From contig JAUJMU010000004.1 of the NCBI GenBank assembly GCA_030446715.1, positions 356,931 through 420,930 of the forward strand: DNA of 64,000 nt, in the 5' to 3' direction. The DNA is from Cytophagales bacterium. Its GTDB lineage: Bacteria > Bacteroidota > Bacteroidia > Cytophagales > 172606-1. Numbering within the stretch: the first letter of the stretch is position 1; each line of letters begins with the position of its first letter. The notes beneath the pieces were generated by a model. That model was not told the DNA's origin, ran no database searches, and worked only from the letters and a program-made list of their open reading frames with translations. Below are positions 58,758-64,000 of this stretch, piece after piece. The position numbers and the translations under genes were made by a program.

Positions 58758-59023
58758 ATCGTTGAAAATCAAAGGTTACTATTTCGGACATTCTAAGATA
58801 GAATAAGGAAAGGTAACCTCACCCACAGGTAATTACCCCACCCCTTGCCCCGGGGCCGTTCTGCACGTAGCTTCTGCGGACATTGTGAACATTCGGGCGG
58901 GCGTAAATGCTGGAAAACCGGTTTGCCTGCCGTCCGTCCCTGACCGATACACCGCCGGAATCCGGCATAACCCTTATCTTGCCCGACAAAATGCGCAGAA
59001 GGCAGTAATTCCTCCAAGGCTGT

Positions 59024-59031
59024 TACTTTTG
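59024..59031 (+). promoter_or_regulatory. Candidate -7 box for the EamA gene
   Basis: TACTTTTG is an exact TAnnTTTG match about 125 nt before the ATG at 59157. No matching TTTG is evident at the usual upstream distance. Confidence 0.3.
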
Positions 59032-59156
59032 CAAGTTTTTTCGTCCATTTATCTGAAAGCAAGAGGGAGATAAATTTTTTCTTCCGGCTTTTCCTTACCG
59101 GACTTTCCAAAATGTATTCCGGCTCCGGCCTGATTTATAAAATATTTTTGCCGCTG

Positions 59157-60107
59157 ATGTCGTCTCCCGTAATCCCCCCGCCCCCCGACCGGCTTAAACT
59201 GATACTCGCCTTTGCGGCCATTTACCTGATCTGGGGCTCTACCTACCTGGCTGTGGCACTGGTCACAGCAGAATTGCCGCCTCTGTTTACTTCAGCCGTC
59301 CGCTTTCTGATTGCAGGCAGCGTGATGTACCTCTACGCAATGGCAAAAGGAAGCGCCCGGCCCTCCCGGCGGAACTGGCAGGCGGCGTTACTGGTCGGCA
59401 CCCTGCTGCTGGCGGTAGGCAACGGCACCATGGCCATCAGCATCCAGACCATCCCGACCGGCATCGTGGCCTTGCTGATTGCCTCTCTGCCCCTTTGGAT
59501 TGTGCTGCTCAACTGGATTGGTTTCGGCCGGCGGCGTCCGGGTCCGAGGGAAATACTGGGCGTTACGCTGGGTCTGCTGGGCATGGGCATCCTGATCGGG
59601 CCCGACCGGCTGCAGGGCGAAGGCAGCCTCAGCTGGGTGGGCGTCCTGATTCTGCTGTCGGGCACTATTTCCTGGGCCATCGGTACGTTGTCGGCACCCC
59701 GCACACCCCTGCCGTCTTCCCAAACCCTTTCTACGGCCATGCAGATTCTGGTGGCGGGGGTGGTGCTGACGCCGGTAAGTGCCCTGCTGGAAGACTGGTC
59801 AGCGATCTGGAGGCACCACTGGACCCTGACCGAAATGGGTGCAATGGGCTACCTTGTGGTTTTCGGCTCAATCGTGGCATTTACGGCTTATGCGTGGCTG
59901 GTACGGGTGGCGTCACCGGGGCTGGTGTCCACGTACGCTTATGTAAATCCGGTGGTGGCCCTGCTGCTGGGGGCGCTGGTCCTGCACGAACCGGTGACAG
60001 GCCGGTCGGCGCTGGCGGCTGCCATCATCATTGGAGGGGTGTTCCTGATCACTTCCGGAAAACGTGGGGACAATCCGCCGGCGGGAACGGGAAATAGATT
60101 AATTTAG
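59157..60107 (+). CDS. EamA/DMT family transporter
   Basis: The ATG at 59157 gives 316 aa (MSSPVIPPPPDRLKLILAFA) and an N-terminus like others of the family; an ATG at 59112 would add 15 residues. Ten hydrophobic segments in two EamA halves are visible, starting FAAIYLIWGSTYLAVAL, with LLIASLPLWIVLLNWIGFG closing the first half and MGYLVVFGSIVAFTAYAWLV and YVNPVVALLLGALVLHEPVT in the second. It is an inner-membrane exporter or permease of small metabolites, substrate unknown. It ends 17 nt before the aminotransferase gene. Confidence 0.93.
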   Translation: MSSPVIPPPPDRLKLILAFAAIYLIWGSTYLAVALVTAELPPLFTSAVRFLIAGSVMYLYAMAKGSARPSRRNWQAALLVGTLLLAVGNGTMAISIQTIPTGIVALLIASLPLWIVLLNWIGFGRRRPGPREILGVTLGLLGMGILIGPDRLQGEGSLSWVGVLILLSGTISWAIGTLSAPRTPLPSSQTLSTAMQILVAGVVLTPVSALLEDWSAIWRHHWTLTEMGAMGYLVVFGSIVAFTAYAWLVRVASPGLVSTYAYVNPVVALLLGALVLHEPVTGRSALAAAIIIGGVFLITSGKRGDNPPAGTGNRLI

Positions 60108-60124
60108 CCGCAAAAAACCGTACC

Positions 60125-61216
60125 GTGGCAAACAAAGTCTTCTTCACGCCGGGACCGGCTCAGCTATACCCCACTTTTGAGCAGCACCTGCAATCGGCAG
60201 TCCGGGAGCAGATTGGTTCCATTTCTCACCGCAGCAGGCAGTTCCGCTCCATTTACGGGCACACCGACGAGCAGTTGCGGGCTTTGCTCGGCATTCCTGC
60301 TTCACACGCCATTCTGTTCACCGGTTCGGCTACGGAAGTTTGGGAAAGAGCCCTGCAGAACGGATCCGAAAAAGAGTCTTTTCACCTCGTGAACGGCTCA
60401 TTCTCAAAACGCTTCTACGAATTTGCGACGGAACTGGGGCGGACAGCCCACAAACAGGAAGTGCCTTTCGGTGCAGGATTTGACGGATCAGGGGTGCAGA
60501 TTCCCGCGTCTGCCGAACTGGTTTGCCTCACCCACAACGAAACCAGTGGGGGCGTTTCGATGCAAGTAGCGGATATGCACAGCCTCAGGAAAAAGCATCC
60601 CGAAGCGTTGTTTGTGGTGGATATGGTATCGTCGGCTCCCTATCCCGATCTGGACTACAGCCTGATTGATTCGGCTTTCTTTTCCGTGCAGAAAGGCTTC
60701 GGGCTGCCGGCCGGGCTGGGCGTGTGGATCGTCAATGAAAAATTTCTCCGGAAAGCGGAAGAACTGAAGGCCAAAGGCCGTTATACCGGAACCCACCACA
60801 GCCTGCCAACCCTCTGGAAAAACGCCAAAAGTTTTGAAACGCCGGCGACCCCCAACGTGCTTGGCATTTATCTGCTCGGTCAGGTAGCCGCCGACATGAA
60901 CCGCACCGGCATTAGCGCCATCCGCCGGCAAACCGACGAAAGGGCGGAACGCATTTACCGCGCCGTTTCGGAAAGTGACCAACTGGAGGTTTTTGTAAAA
61001 AATCCGGCGCACCGGTCCGCTACGGTCATCGTGGCAGGCACCAGAGGCAGTGCGCCGGCATTGATGGAGCGCTGGAAAGCGCAGAACACGGTAGTGGGCA
61101 GCGGCTACGGCAGCCACAAGGAGAAACAAATCCGGATCGCCAACTTTCCGGCCAACACCGATGAACAGATCGAAGGATTGCTGACGGCCATCGGACAGTT
61201 GCAGGGCTCTGATTAG
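60125..61216 (+). CDS. Class V PLP-dependent aminotransferase, SerC-like
   Basis: The 363-aa protein starts at a GTG (MANKVFFTPGPAQLYPTFEQ). It has the class V layout: GSISHRSRQFRSIYGHT at the substrate pocket, ILFTGSATEVWERA, LTHNETSGGVSM, VVDMVSSAPYPDLDYS, and the PLP-binding lysine in FFSVQKGFGLPAGLGVW (~200). These match phosphoserine aminotransferase-like enzymes, which transfer an amino group to 3-phosphohydroxypyruvate in serine synthesis. It differs from the classical SerC sequence in the first part, so the exact substrate is open. Probably co-transcribed with EamA. Confidence 0.88.
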   Translation: MANKVFFTPGPAQLYPTFEQHLQSAVREQIGSISHRSRQFRSIYGHTDEQLRALLGIPASHAILFTGSATEVWERALQNGSEKESFHLVNGSFSKRFYEFATELGRTAHKQEVPFGAGFDGSGVQIPASAELVCLTHNETSGGVSMQVADMHSLRKKHPEALFVVDMVSSAPYPDLDYSLIDSAFFSVQKGFGLPAGLGVWIVNEKFLRKAEELKAKGRYTGTHHSLPTLWKNAKSFETPATPNVLGIYLLGQVAADMNRTGISAIRRQTDERAERIYRAVSESDQLEVFVKNPAHRSATVIVAGTRGSAPALMERWKAQNTVVGSGYGSHKEKQIRIANFPANTDEQIEGLLTAIGQLQGSD

Positions 61217-61222
61217 TTATTC

Positions 61223-61279
61223 GATGTCCGATGTCCGATGCTCAATATTGGTTATTTGATATTTGCTATTTGCTATCTG
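61223..61279. repeat. Short tandem word repeats
   Basis: GATGTCC is repeated in tandem at 61223-61240, then TATTTGATATTTGC and TATTTGC words repeat at 61253-61279. They lie between the aminotransferase stop and the lipoprotein start. Confidence 0.5.
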
Positions 61280-61294
61280 AAGTCACTCCCGTCA

Positions 61295-62119
61295 ATGAAG
61301 AAACTCCTCTGGATATACCTGTTCACGCTGCTGCTGGGCTGCACCACCGGCGAAAACCAGCAGGAGCAAACCGATGCCCCCGCTTCTGACTCCGTTGCCA
61401 ACTCTCCGGATGCAGCCGGTGCAACTGCCCGGCCGGTTGCGTACAGCCAGTTGCAGGGCGTTTGGGTGAACACCAGTTTTCAGCGCACCCTCGAAACCAC
61501 CCGTTCCCTGCGACAGGCCGTCACGGATGTACCCACTATTTCTTTCTTTGAGGAAGACGGCCAGCGGGTGGTATTCGTGAACCTGGCTTTCCGGGAAGGC
61601 ATTTCCGTGCCGGTGGCAAATCTGAGGCAGGAGGGCGGCTCCCTGAAAAACGAGGAATTTGAAATCAGTCTGAATGCCGATCAGTCGCAGCTTACCCTCC
61701 GTCTGGCCGGCGATCTGCGCAAAAGGAATGCGGTAACTTTCCGGCGGCTGACCAGTGCCCGGCTGAATTCACTGGATGAAGAACACGACGCGGTACTGGC
61801 TTACCTCAATAAAGCGGTGCTGGCCGGTACTTACCGCGACAAGCAGGGCAACACGTACCAGTTTACGCCCGATATGAAAGCGATTCTGCCGGAAGTCTCC
61901 TTTACCTACGAATTCGGAACGGGCGGCGTCTTTTCGGATTGTGACGGCATTTATGCCGTTGAGGGTGGTGCCGGCCGGCAGTCTTTGGGCTTCGCCTGGA
62001 AAGGTCAAACCCTGCACCTGTTCCGCACCAGCCCCGATCCGGAGAATCCGGACGGCCTTGTCTGCGAAGGGCAGCCCTTTGCCGAACTGACGCGGGTTGA
62101 GAATCTGCAGGGGTACTGA
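61295..62119 (+). CDS. Lipoprotein of unknown function
   Basis: From the ATG at 61295 the product is 274 aa, with signal KKLLWIYLFTLLLGC (Cys16 lipobox). A Thr/Ala/Pro-rich spacer (~20-50) precedes a mostly beta globular part (VWVNTSFQRTLETTRSLRQA, VVFVNLAFREGISVP, LSLNADQSQLTLRLAGD-like segment, YRDKQGNTYQFTPDMKAILP). I do not recognise the family. It should sit in the outer or inner membrane, facing the periplasm. Confidence 0.75.
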   Translation: MKKLLWIYLFTLLLGCTTGENQQEQTDAPASDSVANSPDAAGATARPVAYSQLQGVWVNTSFQRTLETTRSLRQAVTDVPTISFFEEDGQRVVFVNLAFREGISVPVANLRQEGGSLKNEEFEISLNADQSQLTLRLAGDLRKRNAVTFRRLTSARLNSLDEEHDAVLAYLNKAVLAGTYRDKQGNTYQFTPDMKAILPEVSFTYEFGTGGVFSDCDGIYAVEGGAGRQSLGFAWKGQTLHLFRTSPDPENPDGLVCEGQPFAELTRVENLQGY

Positions 62120-62293
62120 CGGTTAAGGTTATGGCTATATAGTTGTATGGTTATAAGGCTGTATGGCTGAATTCCTTTGCAGTTACCGTTTATCAGATGC
62201 CGGCAAAGCCGCCGGAGACGGTGCGGCTGCGAAGCAGAGCTTCGCGCTATCGGAGGACACATTCAACAACTAACTGTAAATCAGATCAATGCA

Positions 62294-62332
62294 ACTCCCC
62301 TCTCCCTGGGAGAGGGGCTGGGGGTGAGGCTT
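62294..62332. repeat. C/G-rich hairpin repeat (CCCCTCTCC family)
   Basis: CCCCTCTC and GAGAGGGG form a tight hairpin (62297-62317), followed by CTGGGGGTGAGG. Repeats of this type (CCCCTCTCC...GGAGAGGGG...GGGGGTGAGG) are common between genes in Bacteroidota, as I recall. Role unknown. Confidence 0.5.
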
Positions 62333-62504
62333 TTATCAGGCAATGTACCTTAATATGGGCTGAAAGTTAACCATACAACTACAACCTTAATTGCCGATAC
62401 GGGCAGGACTGTCTTCGGAAAACTGACTTTCTGACGCCCCGCCGAACTTTTTTGTAGAATTGCCGGTATTAAGTAACTGTGCAAAAGTGTAGGGTATTTG
62501 TCTT

Positions 62505-62537
62505 TTTGTAATCATATGATTATAAGACGTTTATTTG
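62505..62537 (+). promoter_or_regulatory. Promoter of smpB with a palindrome filling the spacer
   Basis: TTTG (62505-62508), a 21-nt spacer, and TTTATTTG (62530-62537; one mismatch to TAnnTTTG) make a good Bacteroidota promoter about 92 nt before the smpB start. The spacer opens with the perfect palindrome TAATCATATGATTA (62509-62522), placed where a bound repressor would block RNA polymerase. Confidence 0.45.
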
Positions 62538-62628
62538 TCTGTCAACGGGCAACTGATAACCAGTAACTATTCGGGGCCCGTACTGTCCGGTGCAGGCGGC
62601 AAGTACCAGAACCACTGACTCAAGAATA

Positions 62629-63096
62629 ATGGCGAAGGAAAAAGAGGCATTTGCCAAAACGGTTAATATCAAGAATAAGCGGGCCACCTTTGAATTCCAG
62701 CTGCTGGATACGTACGTGGCGGGCATCATGCTGACCGGAACCGAAATCAAGTCCATCCGGCAGAGTCGGGTGAGCCTTCAGGATGCCTACTGCTACTTCA
62801 GCGGCGATGCGCTTTTCGTGAAGGGAATGAACATTGCCCACTACGGAGAGGGAACGCATTACAACCACGATCCGCTCCGCGAAAGGAAACTGCTGCTTCA
62901 GAAAAAAGAACTCAAAAAACTAGGCAACAAGCTGCTCGACCAGGGGCTGACCATTGTGCCCCTGCGGCTGTTTATCAACGACCGGGGTTTTGCCAAGCTG
63001 GAAATATCCCTTGCCAAAGGGAAAAAGCTTTACGACAAGCGGGAGGACATCAAGAGCCGCGACGTCTCCCGCGAAATGGAAAGAGAAAAGTATTAA
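62629..63096 (+). CDS. smpB: SsrA-binding protein SmpB
   Basis: From the ATG at 62629 the product is 155 aa, the normal size. Motifs include [58 protein letters not shown] and the C-terminal [20 protein letters not shown], whose basic tail folds into a helix in the ribosomal mRNA channel. It delivers tmRNA to stalled ribosomes for trans-translation. I did not find the tmRNA gene in the window. It shares one base with the next gene (TAATG). Confidence 0.97.
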   Translation: MAKEKEAFAKTVNIKNKRATFEFQLLDTYVAGIMLTGTEIKSIRQSRVSLQDAYCYFSGDALFVKGMNIAHYGEGTHYNHDPLRERKLLLQKKELKKLGNKLLDQGLTIVPLRLFINDRGFAKLEISLAKGKKLYDKREDIKSRDVSREMEREKY

Positions 63097-63560
63097 TGGT
63101 CTCCAAATCCGCTTTTTACCTTTTGCTGCCCATGCTGGCCTTTGCCGTGGGGATGCTGCTGCCCTTTCAGGCGGGAGTCAACGCACAGCTCCGGACCTTG
63201 CTGGGCAACCCGCTTCAGGCGGCTCTGGTCTCCTTTCTGGCGGGCACTACCCTGTTATTGGTCATTGCCCTGCTGACCCGTATGCCCCTGCCAACCGTCA
63301 AAACCGTGTCAGGCATTCCGTGGTGGGCGTGGGTTGGGGGCGGGTTCTGCGGAGCCATCTACATCACAATGGTGATCCTGCTCACCCCGCGGCTGGGCGC
63401 TACCACCACTTTCGGCCTGATCATTGCCGGTCAGCTCATCATGTCGGTGGTGCTGGACCATTTCGGGGCGGTTGGTTTCCCGGCGCACCCGGTCAATCTC
63501 TGGCGCGTGGCCGGTGCCGTCCTGCTGATTATCGGGGTCATTCTGATCCGGCGGTTCTGA
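63096..63560 (+). CDS. Small DMT (DUF606/YdcZ-type) membrane transporter
   Basis: The 154-aa protein has five hydrophobic segments (FYLLLPMLAFAVGMLLPFQA, LQAALVSFLAGTTLLLVIAL, WWAWVGGGFCGAIYITMVIL, TTTFGLIIAGQLIMSVVL, NLWRVAGAVLLIIGVILI) and the pattern QAGVNAQLRTLLGNPLQAAL of the DUF606 family. The start codon overlaps the smpB stop by one base, so it is read from the smpB transcript. Inner-membrane protein, likely active as a dimer or oligomer. Substrate unknown. Confidence 0.92.
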   Translation: MVSKSAFYLLLPMLAFAVGMLLPFQAGVNAQLRTLLGNPLQAALVSFLAGTTLLLVIALLTRMPLPTVKTVSGIPWWAWVGGGFCGAIYITMVILLTPRLGATTTFGLIIAGQLIMSVVLDHFGAVGFPAHPVNLWRVAGAVLLIIGVILIRRF

Positions 63561-63716
63561 GCGAAGCCTGTTTTTCCGCCAGCTGACTACAGGCTGGTCA
63601 GCTATGGTTCTTCTCCCCTCTCATCCGGATTGTTTCCCGGAAAATGATCCGGAATGGTACTATTCGGCCAAATAATTTTCCGTATAAACTAACGTAAAAG
63701 CCGTAACCTGCTTTCA

Positions 63717-63741
63717 TTGCATTCATTTATCGTTATATTTG
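63717..63741 (+). promoter_or_regulatory. Candidate promoter of the acyl-CoA ligase gene
   Basis: TATATTTG (63734-63741) matches TAnnTTTG exactly, 47 nt before the ATG at 63789. A TTG at 63717-63719 is closer than usual (14-nt spacer), so only the -7 box is convincing. Confidence 0.45.
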
Positions 63742-63788
63742 TTCTATTCTAATATAGATTATTAATAAACCTTTAAACAGGACTATAT

Positions 63789-64000
63789 ATGGAGACGCAG
63801 GAAGCCGTAAAGCATAAACACATCTGGTTAAAGCACTATCCCAAAGGCGTGCCTTACGAGATTAATCCCGATCGCTACACCTCCCTGCTGGAGTTGATGG
63901 ACGAAGCTTTCCGGAAGTTTGCCACCCTGCCGGCCTACGCCAACATGGGCAAAGCAGTTACCTTCGGTGAACTGGACCAACTCTCCCGTAAGTTCGGTGC
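63789..64000 (+). CDS. Long-chain fatty-acid-CoA ligase, partial
   Basis: The frame starts at the ATG at 63789 and is cut by the window's right edge after ~70 codons. HKHIWLKHYPKGVPYEINPD and YTSLLELMDEAFRKFATLPA followed by KAVTFGELDQLSRKFG match the N-terminus of FadD-type AMP-binding ligases, which activate fatty acids to acyl-CoA at the inner membrane. The AMP-binding motifs themselves lie outside the window. Confidence 0.85.
   Translation, partial: METQEAVKHKHIWLKHYPKGVPYEINPDRYTSLLELMDEAFRKFATLPAYANMGKAVTFGELDQLSRKFG

Larger units (their letters stand above)
62120..62628. other. Gene-free region before smpB
   Basis: It holds word repeats (GTATGGTTATAAGGCTGTA near 62140), a C/G-rich hairpin repeat (62294-62332), and a promoter with an embedded palindrome (62505-62537). 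No coding frame is supported; small frames cross the repeat. Confidence 0.5.

Noticed and set aside
62143-62370. Plus-strand 75-codon frame before smpB
   Set aside because: It crosses the C/G hairpin repeat and word repeats; typical of repeat-derived false frames.
1-64000. tRNA, rRNA, tmRNA, CRISPR arrays, intact insertion sequences, riboswitches
   Set aside because: Looked for by eye on both strands (T-loop-like motifs, regular repeats, transposase frames); nothing convincing was found.

Overview
The window comes from a Bacteroidota chromosome, most likely order Cytophagales. The evidence is a type IX secretion system (T9SS) content (a Por-type C-terminal sorting domain, a CHU_C gliding-type C-terminal domain, PorP/SprF, and two TPR/PD40/OmpA proteins), several Bacteroidota-only families (DUF5777, DUF2795-like, DUF349, a BCKDH-type fused E1), start codons that mostly lack Shine-Dalgarno sequences, and promoter-like TAnnTTTG boxes. 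GC is moderately high over most of the window and clearly lower in the glycosyltransferase block at about 2.6-5.5 kb. I saw no tRNA, rRNA, CRISPR array or intact insertion sequence.

Region 1 (1-12293, all minus strand) is a cell-surface polysaccharide locus. It runs from GDP-L-fucose synthase through a 1193-aa PKD/propeller T9SS cargo protein, a Wzm/Wzt ABC exporter, a methyltransferase, glycosyltransferases, a DUF268 protein and a GT11 fucosyltransferase to a GT4 enzyme cut by the window edge. The synthase makes the donor used by the fucosyltransferase. Three apparent 1-nt frameshifts, all at homopolymers, lie in the first 3.3 kb.

Region 2 (12.4-32.3 kb) is mostly housekeeping: YraN, a PGI/PMI-like isomerase, LipB, an iron-type ABC ATPase, a broken DUF2795-like gene, DUF349, EttA, a GH1 beta-glucosidase, a missed 56-aa lipoprotein, a PorE-like OmpA protein, an AsmA-like protein, a two-domain M16 peptidase, PlsC and PrsW.

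Region 3 (32.5-41.5 kb, plus strand) is the least ordinary part. An ECF sigma factor overlaps a gene whose product looks like a cytosolic anti-sigma-like segment, one membrane helix, a long periplasmic linker and an outer-membrane barrel in one chain. Two CHRD proteins follow, then a Rieske / DUF5777 / YceI group, an unknown barrel-like protein, and a barrel/coiled-coil/OmpA protein. A tight cluster of palindromes precedes the second CHRD gene.

Region 4 (41.6-64 kb) holds a fused alpha/beta 2-oxoacid dehydrogenase E1, a YfhO membrane protein, 6-phosphofructokinase (Asn at the usual Asp103), a LemA-like protein, a CHU_C / PorP-SprF / PorE-like operon, polyphosphate kinase, a SPOR-like envelope protein, EamA and DMT transporters, a SerC-like aminotransferase, a lipoprotein, SmpB and the start of a long-chain acyl-CoA ligase. 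Convergent or tandem genes are separated by strong hairpin terminators, and many gaps carry short word-repeat or inverted-repeat elements.
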